A stretch of DNA of 64,000 bases from an uncultured Gammaproteobacteria bacterium (GCA_943788815.1 CALSRS010000001.1:1611501-1675500), one strand, 5' to 3'. Numbered from the stretch's first letter, positions 35,190 to 44,874 are shown. Notes: generated by a model not told the origin, from the sequence alone. Made by a program: numbers and translations.

Positions 35190-35810
35190 ATGGGAAACAA
35201 ATTTGTATATATAAGTTTTATTATTTCTATGTTTTGCATAAGTAACGTAATTGCTCAAGGGGATCCTGATGCAGGTGCTCAGAAAACACAAACTTGCTCG
35301 GTTTGTCATGGCCCCAATGGAAACAGTATCAATCCAATGTGGCCTAAATTAGCTGGGCAACATCCATTGTACACTTTAAAGCAATTGCAGAACTTTAAAT
35401 CCGGTAGCCGCTCAAACCCGCAAATGACACCTATGGTCGCTGCTCTCTCTGATCAGGACATGATGGACATTGCTGCATATTATGCCTCGCAATCCCCTGT
35501 TGAATCTCAATTACCTTCCTCAATGGAAAATCGGGATGTGGAACTTGGAGAAAAAATTTACCGGGCAGGTGATACGACAAAAAGCATGGCATCATGCATG
35601 GCATGTCATGGACCAACGGCGACTGGAAATCCAGCTGCTAACTTCCCTAACCTTGCAGGACAACATGCGAGCTACACTGCGGCACAACTTCAGGCATTTA
35701 AAAACGAATCTCGTGCAAATGACACAAACAGCGTAATGAGAGACGTCGCTTTGAAATTGACAAATGAGGAAATAGAAGCCGTTTCACAATATTTACAAGG
35801 CTTATATTAA
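35190..35810 (+). CDS. Dihaem cytochrome c4
   Basis: A signal peptide to about residue 22 precedes two homologous cytochrome c domains with CSVCH (C36-H40) and CMACH (C136-H140). The Met ligands lie in NPQMTPM and in TNSVMRD. Cytochrome c4 feeds electrons to terminal cytochrome oxidases. The 206-residue length is typical. dsbA follows on the same strand. Confidence 0.95.
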   Translation: MGNKFVYISFIISMFCISNVIAQGDPDAGAQKTQTCSVCHGPNGNSINPMWPKLAGQHPLYTLKQLQNFKSGSRSNPQMTPMVAALSDQDMMDIAAYYASQSPVESQLPSSMENRDVELGEKIYRAGDTTKSMASCMACHGPTATGNPAANFPNLAGQHASYTAAQLQAFKNESRANDTNSVMRDVALKLTNEEIEAVSQYLQGLY

Positions 35811-35940
35811 CCCGCTAAATATCTAATTAAATCCTAAATTTTAGACTTTTAGGGAACTGCACGGGCAGTTTTAGCATCAAACCTTGAAAATCAAACGACA
35901 AGTAATCCAATACGAAATTTAATATGCAGGGGTATTACCT

Positions 35941-36564
35941 ATGAACAATAGAATTATACAATCAATCTTTTTTCTAGCATGTCTGTTTATAGGCAACTCC
36001 GCATACACGCAGGAGTCTATTGAAGGCAAATATACGGTAATTAACCCTCCCCAACCCACGCAAACTGGCGATAAAATTGAGGTGCTGGAAGTTTTCTGGT
36101 ACGGGTGTCCCCATTGTTATAGTTTTGAACCACATGTTGAAGCCTGGTTAGAGGACCTGCCGGAAGATGTTGCCTTCATACGAGTCCCCGGCGTACTAAA
36201 CCGTGGCTGGATACCACATGCCAAGGCATTTTATACCGCTGAAAAACTTGGCATAGTCGACAAAATTCATCGCCCCTTATTTGATGCTATACACAAAGAT
36301 AAAAGAAATTTATTTACTGAAGATGAGCTTATGGATTTTTTTGAAGAGCATGGTGTTTCATCTGAAGAATTTTTGAGAGTTAATAACTCAAAAGAACTAG
36401 AAACAAAAATTAGGCAGGCCTACTTTCTAGCCAGAGATTATAAGTTGACTGGCGTCCCCTCTGTTGTCGTAAACGGAAAGTATTTAATATCTGCGGGACA
36501 GATTCGTACATTTGATGAAATGATACGAGTGACCAATGCCCTGATTGAAAGAGAGCGCAAGTAA
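35941..36564 (+). CDS. dsbA: Thiol:disulfide interchange protein DsbA
   Basis: Periplasmic oxidase that inserts disulfides. The signal peptide ends near AYTQ, the active site is C56-P-H-C59 in FWYGCPHCYSFEPH, and the cis-Pro is in TGVPSVVVNG. It is 207 residues. It should support the cytochromes and other periplasmic redox proteins nearby. Confidence 0.95.
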   Translation: MNNRIIQSIFFLACLFIGNSAYTQESIEGKYTVINPPQPTQTGDKIEVLEVFWYGCPHCYSFEPHVEAWLEDLPEDVAFIRVPGVLNRGWIPHAKAFYTAEKLGIVDKIHRPLFDAIHKDKRNLFTEDELMDFFEEHGVSSEEFLRVNNSKELETKIRQAYFLARDYKLTGVPSVVVNGKYLISAGQIRTFDEMIRVTNALIERERK

Positions 36565-36631
36565 ATAAATCTACAGAATCTGTCCAGCTAAATTATTGGG
36601 AAGCTTTCTTATATACTGGTTGTCCTGATTT

Positions 36632-37510
36632 ATGAAACCAGGCATCTCGTTTATTATTGCCGGCATAATCTTTGTCTTAATACCAATTAGCCTGGTGCAA
36701 GTCTGGCCATATGCAAAAAGCGAGGTCATGCCTGCTGATCTATCTATATACCCTAACAGTTACTATGCCCCAAAGAGTGAAAGATTATCATCATGGGATG
36801 ACCACAGGCTTGAGCGCCTTGATAGCGAATCGGACTTTGAATTTGCCACTAGAATGCTTGCCACCGTGCACAATGCGACGTACCACTGCGAAGCGCATAA
36901 TTACCAACAAAGCTGGTTCACCTGGCTAACATGGCGCACAGGGATTTATGCATTAATTCCCAAAAATGATTTAGGTGTTCTTGATATAAAAACATTTCGT
37001 TGTGGCTTTTGTCATCAACGTGCATTTATCCTGGCACGCACCATGAGACAAGGAGGAATCGAGTCAGCTGAAGTCCTGGGGCTCAGTGGGCATGTTGTCA
37101 CTGTATTTACATTTAATGAAGAGTTATTTGTCCTAGACCCAGATCTTGGAGTTGGCCCCGTCAAAATTACAGGCCTGGATTCTGCAAATGGAAATCCTGA
37201 TGATAATATCGAGGCAATTCTGCGCGAAGCCTATCAACCTATTACCAGGGTGTGGGGAAATGAATATACCAATAGAATGATCGATATATTTACTACAAAG
37301 GATGATAATGAATATTATGTCTACAAAAATCTTGAAATAAGACGATCTGCTCAGAGCATATTATTTTCCATAGAAAAATACATTGAGAGATACCTCATGA
37401 TCCTGGGCGTGGCACTTATAGTCGTAGGACTACTAATGACCAAGTGGAAAATAAAAGATCTTAAGCAACTAAGCTGGCACATTAATCATCTAAATAAAAT
37501 TGATAACTAA
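36632..37510 (+). CDS. Membrane-anchored transglutaminase-like protein
   Basis: A 292-residue protein with an N-terminal membrane helix (about 5-25), a soluble domain and a C-terminal helix (about 252-272). Within the domain, GFCHQRAFILARTMRQGGI carries C127 in the C-x-x-x-A helix, SGHVVTVF carries H154, and FVLDPDLG carries D169. Together they form a plausible Cys-His-Asp triad of the transglutaminase/papain-like fold. The function and substrate are unknown. It follows dsbA with a 67-base gap. Confidence 0.65.
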   Translation: MKPGISFIIAGIIFVLIPISLVQVWPYAKSEVMPADLSIYPNSYYAPKSERLSSWDDHRLERLDSESDFEFATRMLATVHNATYHCEAHNYQQSWFTWLTWRTGIYALIPKNDLGVLDIKTFRCGFCHQRAFILARTMRQGGIESAEVLGLSGHVVTVFTFNEELFVLDPDLGVGPVKITGLDSANGNPDDNIEAILREAYQPITRVWGNEYTNRMIDIFTTKDDNEYYVYKNLEIRRSAQSILFSIEKYIERYLMILGVALIVVGLLMTKWKIKDLKQLSWHINHLNKIDN

Positions 37511-37524
37511 CTAAATAATTTTAT

Positions 37525-39375
37525 TTATTCCACTTCAAATGCAAGCAATACATTACCAGGGATAATGGCGCCATGATGGGAATAGCCCGAATTCACATAA
37601 ACCATACCATTCACAACTGTCACACCGGCGTTACTCATTGAGCCACCATTCGCTTTTACCCCGTTCACAGTGTCAAAGTCCTGATAAGTATCGTATTGCC
37701 AAAGTGTCTTACCGTCTTGAGTTGATAATGCCCTGAGACGACCATCCATGGTTCCAGAGAATACAACACCAGGAACAACAGTTAATGCTGCGGCATGTGA
37801 GGGTTTGCACTTTTCACGCCCATCGCAGGTCAGTGGAGGAACTCTCCATACTGTCTTACCAGTTTCCAGATCAATTGCACTAATTCCACCAGTTGATTCT
37901 GGCTCTGAGGTATTAAAATAATTGTTACCGGCGTACACTTTTTCACCATCTATTGCCAGGCCCCACATGATCCCTCCACTGGTCGCGCCTTTACCAGTCG
38001 ACTCTGTCCACAGTATGTTGCCTTCATTTTCTGGATCAAAGGCATAGACCAAGCCTAGTTTATTTCCTGCATATAGTATGTCTCGCCCATTAACATTGGC
38101 GAGCACGGGCGAATTTCCAAAGTCAGTATCTGGGGCATCAACGTCCGGGCAGATATATGGATTTTCACCCATTGCACGGCAACTTGAATTCCAGACATCA
38201 TCTTCCGCCACCTGCTTTGCCCACTGGATTTCGCCCGTATCTATATCAAAGGCAATAATGGCATCGGACGTGTTGGTCGCAGGAATGGAATAATTATTTC
38301 CGGTTCCGATATATAATAAATTTCGTTTTGCATCTACCGTTGGCGCATTCCAAATCGGATCACCAGATGGCCCCCACAGTTGGGTACCTATATTATTCTT
38401 ACCTATTGGCCTTGCCTCAGTACTAATGGTATAGGTCTTCCATAAAACTTCGCCATTATCTGCATCCACTGCAAGCATGCTGCCTCGAAACTGGCAACAG
38501 GGATATTTAGGATTTCTTACCTGTGATTCTTCCCGTGATGAAACGGGAACAAATAAACGTCCATCGAATAGCGTGGGTGCCCCGGTTACTACCGCTCGGG
38601 GATGATCATCCACTTTAATCTTCCAAATAATCTCTCCGGTTTGGGCATCCAGGGCATAAGCATTTGCCGACTGATCACCAAAAAAAACTCGAAGCTTGCC
38701 ACCCTCTTCAACACTACCAATACTGATAGCACTACGCACGCCGCCTTCCACTTCAATTCTCCAATGCACACAACCTGAATCAGCATCCAGAGAAAAAATG
38801 TCACCGACCGCATTGCCAACATAGATACGATCATTAACGACAACAGGTTGGGTCCCGCCCGAGGTAGCCCGTGGGTACCCAAATGCCCATTTTAATTTCA
38901 AGCGCGACACATTGTGTGAATTAACGCCCGCGTCAGATGACTTTTGAAATCGAGTGTTATCGACCGTATTTCCCCAACCATTCCAGGAAGGTCCTGTAAT
39001 CGCTTGAGAAAAAGTAGAGGTTTCACTATCACAGTAGGCTGCTTGAGAGATAGGCTCTGGAAGAACGCTTCCAAACGATTTACCTGATAAATATTCAGCC
39101 AGAGTATATTTTTGCGTACGGGTGCGCTCTCGTGCCTGAGACTGCATGACACCATTATCCATCACATCCAGGATATGCTCCGGTGTCATTTGCCTTAACA
39201 CCCCTAATTCAGGTCCCAGCGCCTGATCTCCACCGGAAGCCTCGTGACAGATAGCACAATGGGTTTCAAATATCACTGAGCCATCTTGTTGAGCATATGA
39301 ATTAGCTGATATTACAACACTCATTATCAACGACGAACAAATCAACCCAGCTCGAAACATCATATTGCCCCCCAA
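37525..39375 (-). CDS. PQQ-dependent dehydrogenase with N-terminal cytochrome c
   Basis: After a signal peptide, a small cytochrome c domain (CAICHE, about residues 38-100) leads into an eight-bladed PQQ beta-propeller, marked by repeated W-motif strands such as GCVHWRIEVEGGV and GEVLWKTYTIS and by the disulfide-like CC pair in YPCCQF. The domain order resembles polyvinyl-alcohol dehydrogenase-type quinohaemoproteins that oxidise alcohols and hand electrons to cytochromes. The substrate is unknown. No PQQ synthesis genes are in the window. Confidence 0.85.
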   Translation of the reverse strand: MGGNMMFRAGLICSSLIMSVVISANSYAQQDGSVIFETHCAICHEASGGDQALGPELGVLRQMTPEHILDVMDNGVMQSQARERTRTQKYTLAEYLSGKSFGSVLPEPISQAAYCDSETSTFSQAITGPSWNGWGNTVDNTRFQKSSDAGVNSHNVSRLKLKWAFGYPRATSGGTQPVVVNDRIYVGNAVGDIFSLDADSGCVHWRIEVEGGVRSAISIGSVEEGGKLRVFFGDQSANAYALDAQTGEIIWKIKVDDHPRAVVTGAPTLFDGRLFVPVSSREESQVRNPKYPCCQFRGSMLAVDADNGEVLWKTYTISTEARPIGKNNIGTQLWGPSGDPIWNAPTVDAKRNLLYIGTGNNYSIPATNTSDAIIAFDIDTGEIQWAKQVAEDDVWNSSCRAMGENPYICPDVDAPDTDFGNSPVLANVNGRDILYAGNKLGLVYAFDPENEGNILWTESTGKGATSGGIMWGLAIDGEKVYAGNNYFNTSEPESTGGISAIDLETGKTVWRVPPLTCDGREKCKPSHAAALTVVPGVVFSGTMDGRLRALSTQDGKTLWQYDTYQDFDTVNGVKANGGSMSNAGVTVVNGMVYVNSGYSHHGAIIPGNVLLAFEVE

Positions 39376-39427
39376 ATAAATTTTGATTTTTCTATCAACT
39401 ATAAATTCTTTATTACAATATTCTGAA

Positions 39428-40501
39428 TCACTCTACATTGCCAATTACAGAGTGACCTTCTGAACGCCAGCGTAACATACCACCGGACAAACTTGCCACA
39501 CGCTCAAATCCATTATTTTTTAATATCACGCTTGCCTGGGCAGAACGTCCGCCGCCACGGCATACGGTTACAACAGGACTGGACTGGTGAAGTTCATCTA
39601 TTCGTTCAGACAGTTGATCTAGAGGCAACAAAGTTGAACCAGGTATGTGCCCCAGGGGACCCTGATACTCATCTACACCCCTGACATCAATTATCTGAAC
39701 CTCCCCTACAACTTCCTCCAATGATTGTGGATTTATTTCCCAAATACCTGCAAAGGTATAATTCAATTCTGCCCAATCAGGATCCTCACTAAGATTTAAT
39801 AAACTATCAGGCTTGCCCGATATTAAGTTTGCTGGAACAGCAATATCAATCTGATTAGGATGCTTTAGATTCAGATTATTCATATACCCTTCGAAATCAT
39901 TTTCGTTCAAATTGCCCCCTAACCTGGGATTATAATTTTTTTCTTCTATTACACTGGTGACCGTTAATCCTCGATAATCATGGGCGGGGTAAAGCAAGGT
40001 ATCATCTGGTAATGTAAATATCTGTGTGTGTACAGATTGATACATATCCTTTGCCTTTCCTTGTTGAAAATCTGTCCTGCCGCAACCACGTATTAGCAAA
40101 CAATCACCTGTGAATGCCATACTTTCATTATCAAGAACATAGCTTAGACAACCATTGGTATGCCCCGGCGTTTCTCGAATAGAAAGAAATCGCGTTCCGA
40201 ATTCTACTTTGTCACCATGATTTAAATATATATCTGCATTTTTCACACCGGCATTATTTGATATACATATCTGCGCACCACTCCTCGATTTCATTACCCA
40301 GGCGCTGGTTATATGGTCTGCGTGACAATGGGTATCGAGAACATACTTCAATTTAAGCCCTAACTCATTCAGTAAGGCAATATCCCTGCGCACTTGCTCA
40401 AAGACAGGATCTATCAAAATCGCATCATGGGTATCAGAATCCGCCAAAAGATAAGTATAGGTAAAAGACTTTGAGTCCAGTAGCTGACGAAATATCAACA
40501 T
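39428..40501 (-). CDS. Persulfide dioxygenase-rhodanese fusion
   Basis: Residues 1-230 form a metallo-beta-lactamase fold of ETHE1 type: THCHADH at 57-63, ETPGHTNGCL, FTGDCLLIRGCGRTDFQ and YPAHDY. This type oxidises glutathione persulfide to sulfite. A rhodanese domain (about 250-350) with VCRGGGRS, whose Cys is intact, follows. The fusion passes sulfane sulfur between activities. It fits sulfide oxidation or detoxification, with TSUP or sulfite export elsewhere. It stands just upstream of the PQQ dehydrogenase, on the same strand. Confidence 0.9.
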   Translation of the reverse strand: MLIFRQLLDSKSFTYTYLLADSDTHDAILIDPVFEQVRRDIALLNELGLKLKYVLDTHCHADHITSAWVMKSRSGAQICISNNAGVKNADIYLNHGDKVEFGTRFLSIRETPGHTNGCLSYVLDNESMAFTGDCLLIRGCGRTDFQQGKAKDMYQSVHTQIFTLPDDTLLYPAHDYRGLTVTSVIEEKNYNPRLGGNLNENDFEGYMNNLNLKHPNQIDIAVPANLISGKPDSLLNLSEDPDWAELNYTFAGIWEINPQSLEEVVGEVQIIDVRGVDEYQGPLGHIPGSTLLPLDQLSERIDELHQSSPVVTVCRGGGRSAQASVILKNNGFERVASLSGGMLRWRSEGHSVIGNVE

Positions 40502-40758
40502 TTATACATCCTCTTTATAAAGTAATTAAATTCACGCTGACATAAAACAAACGATAACACTGTGGTCACATTTAATATTATAAACATTTTTATCGAATTA
40601 ATTTTTTATAAACTTATATTGAAAATAACATGACATAATATCCACGAAATAGGATTTGCATCATGAATATGGTCAACCAAACGAGATGCAGCTGACTTTT
40701 CTTCGCTCCACCGTCACTAGACTCACAACACTAAATACTAACCTACTGTTCTTAATCA

Positions 40759-40857
40759 GGTTGGCTCGCCCGGCGTGACTATGGCCTACGTCCATGTAGG
40801 CCACCCCCTTCGGGGCCAGCTTCGCTACGTTGTTCAAATTCGCTCCAGGCAAATTTG
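40759..40857. repeat. Repeat element interrupting tRNA-Arg
   Basis: The stretch contains the near-palindrome GGCCTACGTCCATGTAGGCC (40783-40802) and shares TCCATGTAGGC and the CTAC(A/G)TCCATGTAG unit with the 197-bp repeat at 1957-2153. It ends exactly at the T-loop of the truncated tRNA-Arg. An apparent frame across it (40779-40970) is a repeat artefact. The remainder of 40502-41046 shows no gene. Confidence 0.6.
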
Positions 40858-40916
40858 TCGAACTCACGACCTTTGGCTTCGGAAACCAACACTCTATCCA
40901 ACTGAGCTACGGGCGC
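40858..40916 (-). pseudogene. Truncated tRNA-Arg (CCG)
   Basis: On the minus strand GCGCCCGTAGCTCAGTTGGA opens a normal tRNA: D-arm, anticodon stem TTGGT/GCCAA around TTCCGAA (anticodon CCG), and T-stem start GTGAGTTCGA. The sequence then switches to repeat DNA, so the 3' T-stem and acceptor strand are missing at this point. A partial match to the lost 3' end (CGCCGGGCG) appears about 95 bases further on, at about 40766-40776, followed by an imperfect A-G-CCA. This suggests an insertion or a repeat carrying a tRNA end. Confidence 0.75.
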
Positions 40917-41046
40917 ATTTTTTCTTATTATTCCAAGTTTGTTTAAATTGTGAAAAGATGCCAGATCCATAGTATTATTCTAATTCAGATAAACAGTAGT
41001 TCAGTGTATTAATTCCATGACCATGTTTATCATCTGGACATAATTC

Positions 41047-41556
41047 ATGAGCAAAGACGAAGATCAGATTTTCCTACAAAATTTCATGATTATCATAGTC
41101 ATGATGCTAGGATTAATCTGTCTTTTTATCATCCTTTCCCAGGTTCTTGGAAGCAATGAACAGTCCATCGCACGAGACAGGGCAATAGTTTTAATAAACC
41201 AGACTCAACCAATTGGACGCGTCCGATATAATGCCGCCTCAGATCAAGGCGAAGCAGAAGCAAACACCTTAACGGAACAAAACTCAGAAGCAGCGGAAAC
41301 TGATCCTGGGAAACGAGTTTACGATACACTATGCACCTCCTGTCATAGCACTGGACTACCCAATGTACCTCAACTTGGATCTGCGACAGATTGGGCAGAT
41401 CGAATAGCCCAGGGGGAATTATTGCTGTATGAAAGAGCAATTATTGGGTTCACGGGAAATTCCGGCATGGTGATGCCCGCAAAAGGCGGCAATCCGTCAC
41501 TCAGTGACGATGAAATCAGGGCCGCCGTAGATTACATGGTTGAGAACAGCCAATAA
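41047..41556 (+). CDS. Membrane-anchored cytochrome c5-like protein
   Basis: An N-terminal helix (about 13-33, FMIIIVMMLGLICLFIILSQ) anchors a periplasmic class I cytochrome c with CTSCH at 96-100 and the Met ligand in GMVMPAKGGNPSLSDDEI. The Gln/Glu-rich linker separates the two. It probably shuttles electrons to an oxidase or from a dehydrogenase. The 169-residue length is typical for cytochrome c5 with an anchor. Confidence 0.85.
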   Translation: MSKDEDQIFLQNFMIIIVMMLGLICLFIILSQVLGSNEQSIARDRAIVLINQTQPIGRVRYNAASDQGEAEANTLTEQNSEAAETDPGKRVYDTLCTSCHSTGLPNVPQLGSATDWADRIAQGELLLYERAIIGFTGNSGMVMPAKGGNPSLSDDEIRAAVDYMVENSQ

Positions 41557-41567
41557 GCTTTAATCAT

Positions 41568-42668
41568 TTATCGCAGCAAGGCTTTCTGATAGGAGTCCTC
41601 TGATATTCTGGTCCAGTTAGAATAATTTTCCCTGAACTCTTTGTAATGCTCGTGTATGCGCTTAAACTCCGGATCTGTAGCAGCCTCTTCTTCCAATACT
41701 TCTTCTGACACTCGCTTTAATTCTGCCAGCACCTCGGACGGAAACTCAAGAATTTCAATATTCTGACTGGATTGTAATTCCAACAAGGCCTCATTATTGT
41801 GGTATTCCATTGTTGTATACATCCACATGCTAGTAGCCTGTGCAGCATTATTAACGATGGCCTTTAAGTCCTCTGGCAATTGCGCCCATGCATTACTATT
41901 GATGATTAACTCCAACTCTGTTCCCGGCTCATGCCAGCCCGGGTAATAATAAAAGCTCGCTGCACGATTTAGTCCCAGCCTTAGATCATGGTAGGGACCT
42001 ACCCACTCTGTTGCATCCAAAACCCCTCTTTCCAGCGCTGTATAAATCTCACTTCCAGACATTAGTACTGGATTTCCTCCGACTTTTTTCAGTACGTTTC
42101 CACCGAGCCCCGGGATGCGCATTCGCAATCCTCTCAAGTCGTCCACCGAATTAATTTTTTTCTTGAACCAGCCGCCGGTTTGAACACCGGTATTCCCCAT
42201 AGGAATCGGCACAAGGTTAAAAGGTTCATACAGTTCACGCCATAACTCAAGACCACCACCAGAATAAATCCATGTTTCCACACCTTTGGCTGTCATCCCA
42301 AACGGCACAGCAGCAAAAAATTGTGCGGCAGGTACCTTGCCTGACCAGTAATAGGAGGCGCCGTGTCCCATTTCAATGGTGCCCTGAGAGACAGCATCAA
42401 AGCTCTGAAGCGCGGGCACCAGTTCACCTCCTGCATATACCTGTATATTTAACCTCCCGTCGCTCATAGCATTAACCATATCTGCAAAACGTTCAGCACC
42501 TTCCTGGAAAACTGGAAAATTTGCAGGCCACGTAGTCACCATTTTCCAGTTAAAAGTTTGCTTGGTCGCCGCTACCTCTGCACCCGTGCCTTGATCTGAT
42601 GTTCCGCCATTACAGGCAATGAATAAAAAGCTGATTGGTATAATTAATATCCAACGTAATGTTTTCAT
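41568..42668 (-). CDS. TRAP-type substrate-binding lipoprotein (DctP family)
   Basis: A lipoprotein (lipobox LFIAC, C19) with the DctP-like fold: FNWKMVTTWPANFPVFQEGAE at the start, then VDDLRGLRMRIPGLGGNVLK and ALERGVLDATEWVGPYHD, whose Arg and Trp typically bind a carboxylate substrate. TRAP transporters also need DctQ and DctM membrane subunits, but none is nearby, so the transporter lies elsewhere or the protein has another partner. Mannitol- or keto-acid-type binding proteins are the closest looking relatives. Confidence 0.85.
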   Translation of the reverse strand: MKTLRWILIIPISFLFIACNGGTSDQGTGAEVAATKQTFNWKMVTTWPANFPVFQEGAERFADMVNAMSDGRLNIQVYAGGELVPALQSFDAVSQGTIEMGHGASYYWSGKVPAAQFFAAVPFGMTAKGVETWIYSGGGLELWRELYEPFNLVPIPMGNTGVQTGGWFKKKINSVDDLRGLRMRIPGLGGNVLKKVGGNPVLMSGSEIYTALERGVLDATEWVGPYHDLRLGLNRAASFYYYPGWHEPGTELELIINSNAWAQLPEDLKAIVNNAAQATSMWMYTTMEYHNNEALLELQSSQNIEILEFPSEVLAELKRVSEEVLEEEAATDPEFKRIHEHYKEFRENYSNWTRISEDSYQKALLR

Positions 42669-42711
42669 TCTTGACCTTTCCTCCGTTTATAAAATTTTTC
42701 AATTAATATTC

Positions 42712-44874
42712 TTATAACTGCGGCTGCAAGTTGGCATATGCCAATACCAGCCATTTACTACCAGCATCTTCAAAATTAACCTGTATCCTGGCATTACTAC
42801 CTTTGCCTTCCAGATTCAGGATTACGCCGTCGCCAAACTTGGAATGCGTGACACGCTGTCCCAGATTAAACCCTGTATCATTGTTTTTAGTTTTCTCCAG
42901 GGTTTCTAGCACGGAATACCCACTATTAGTTCCTAATCTTACCTCGTTTAAGACTTCCTTGGGTAATTCGCCAAGAAATCTTGATGGTTGAGGGTAATAT
43001 TCTGAACCATGTAACCTCCTATGCTGGGTGTAAGTACAAGTCAGCTTTGTCCTGGCCCGGGTAATCCCTACATAACACAGTCGTCTTTCTTCCTCCAATT
43101 GCAGAATATCGTTTGAGCTTCTTTGGTGTGGAAACAGACCTTCTTCCATTCCCGCAAGAAAGACATTATTAAATTCAAGTCCCTTTGCTGAATGTAAAGT
43201 CATCAAACTAACATAATCAGAATAGGTATCTGCCTGAGTATCACCCGATTCGAGTGCGGCATGAACCAAAAATGCCGTGACTGGCTCCATTTCCTCGTAC
43301 TCTTCTTTGTCTGACTTAAATTCTGAGGCAGCCGTGACAAGTTCTTCCATATTTTCAATCCGTGAAAGCCCCTTTTCACCTTTTTCTTTTTGGTAATGAC
43401 CAATTAATCCGCTTGATTTTATTACGACGTCCATGGCTTCACCCAATTCCACCTCCTTAACCGCACTACCTATTTTGGATATTAATTCAAGAAAACCAAA
43501 TAGCGCATTCAACGCCCGTTCAGATAATGACTTGTCATTTATTATCTGAACCGCTGACTGCCATAAAGAAATATCTTCCTGTTTAGCGCGGTTACGTAAC
43601 TCATCAATGGTTCTTTGCCCTATACCTCTGGTTGGCGTGTTTACTATACGTTCAAATGACGCATCATCTTCGTTGAAAACGGCAAGACGCATATAGGCCA
43701 GAACATCCTTAATTTCAGCACGTTCATAAAACCTCATGCCTCCAAATACCTTATAAGGAATGCTGGATTGCATCAATTGCTCTTCAAGCACGCGTGATTG
43801 CGCACCGACACGATACAAAATGGCATGATTACAATAATCATCACCTTGAATTTTTCCTGACACTATTCTGTCTGATATATACCGCGCTTCATCATGCTCA
43901 TTATATGCTGCGTACAAATCTATCTTTTGTCCTTCATCATCATCTGTCCACAATTCCTTGCCTAATCTTGTTGAGTTATTGGCTATTAATGTATTTGCGG
44001 CATTCAATATATTTGCGGTCGACCGATAGTTTTGTTCAAGTCGAATTAGTGCACTATTTGAAAAATCCTTTTGAAAATTTTGCATGTTCTCCATTTGAGC
44101 ACCACGCCAGCTGTAGATCGACTGATCATCATCGCCTACGGCAAAAATTGCGCCATGCTCACCAGCAAGCAACCTTAACCAGGCATACTGTAAAGAGTTA
44201 GTATCCTGAAATTCATCAACGAGGATATATCTGAATCGCTGACGGTATATATCAAGTATATTTTCCTGATCCCGGAACAGCTCGTGGGCCCTTAATAGCA
44301 ATTCTGTAAAATCCACTAAACCCTGTCGATCACATAATGTCTGATAGGCCTGATACAACTTAACCATTATTTCGCGTTCTGGATCCCCATATGTATCAAT
44401 ATGCTGTGGCCTTAGACCTTCATCTTTCTGTGAATTTATAAACCACTGAATCTCTCTGGGTGAATATTTTCCATCGTTCATGTCCAAAGCACGTAACACG
44501 CGTTTTACTATCCTGACTTGATCATCGCTATCGAGTATCTGAAAATTTTCGGGCAATCCTGCTTCTTGCCAGTGACTACGCAACAACCTGTGAGCAATTC
44601 CATGAAATGTTCCAACCCACATTCCACCGGCAGGCCGATTCAATAAAACTTCTATTCGGCTTCTCATTTCCGCCGCAGCTTTATTGGTAAAGGTTACTGC
44701 CAGGATCCCATAGGGGCTGACCTGGTTAGTCTGAATAAACCAGGCGATACGATGAACCAGGACTCTTGTTTTTCCGCTTCCGGCGCCTGCCAGCACCAGT
44801 ACATTCCCCGAAGAAGAAGCAACAGCTTCTCGTTGCACATCGTTTAAACTGTCTAATACACTTGATACATCCAT
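42712..44874 (-). CDS. uvrD: DNA helicase II UvrD
   Basis: SF1 3'-5' helicase for nucleotide-excision and mismatch repair. Motif I is AGAGSGKTRVLVHRIAW, motif II is ILVDEFQDTNSLQ, motif III is VGDDDQSIYSWRGA, and motifs V and VI are VSLMTLHSAKGLEF and CYVGITRARTKL. The C-terminal RVTHSKFGDGVILNLEG tail is typical of UvrD. The length is 720 residues. Confidence 0.96.
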   Translation of the reverse strand: MDVSSVLDSLNDVQREAVASSSGNVLVLAGAGSGKTRVLVHRIAWFIQTNQVSPYGILAVTFTNKAAAEMRSRIEVLLNRPAGGMWVGTFHGIAHRLLRSHWQEAGLPENFQILDSDDQVRIVKRVLRALDMNDGKYSPREIQWFINSQKDEGLRPQHIDTYGDPEREIMVKLYQAYQTLCDRQGLVDFTELLLRAHELFRDQENILDIYRQRFRYILVDEFQDTNSLQYAWLRLLAGEHGAIFAVGDDDQSIYSWRGAQMENMQNFQKDFSNSALIRLEQNYRSTANILNAANTLIANNSTRLGKELWTDDDEGQKIDLYAAYNEHDEARYISDRIVSGKIQGDDYCNHAILYRVGAQSRVLEEQLMQSSIPYKVFGGMRFYERAEIKDVLAYMRLAVFNEDDASFERIVNTPTRGIGQRTIDELRNRAKQEDISLWQSAVQIINDKSLSERALNALFGFLELISKIGSAVKEVELGEAMDVVIKSSGLIGHYQKEKGEKGLSRIENMEELVTAASEFKSDKEEYEEMEPVTAFLVHAALESGDTQADTYSDYVSLMTLHSAKGLEFNNVFLAGMEEGLFPHQRSSNDILQLEEERRLCYVGITRARTKLTCTYTQHRRLHGSEYYPQPSRFLGELPKEVLNEVRLGTNSGYSVLETLEKTKNNDTGFNLGQRVTHSKFGDGVILNLEGKGSNARIQVNFEDAGSKWLVLAYANLQPQL

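Noticed and set aside
39385-39405. FNR-like TTGAT...ATCAA upstream of the PQQ dehydrogenase
   Set aside because: The spacer is 6 bases, not 4, so it does not match the FNR half-site geometry.
40554-40580. CRP-like TGTGGTCACA
   Set aside because: The spacing between the half-sites is 2 bases rather than the 6 needed for a CRP site.
40779-40970. 63-codon frame across the truncated tRNA
   Set aside because: It is an antisense translation of tRNA and repeat DNA and has no independent support.
41568-42668. Complete TRAP transporter
   Set aside because: Only the binding protein is present; no membrane subunits lie beside it.
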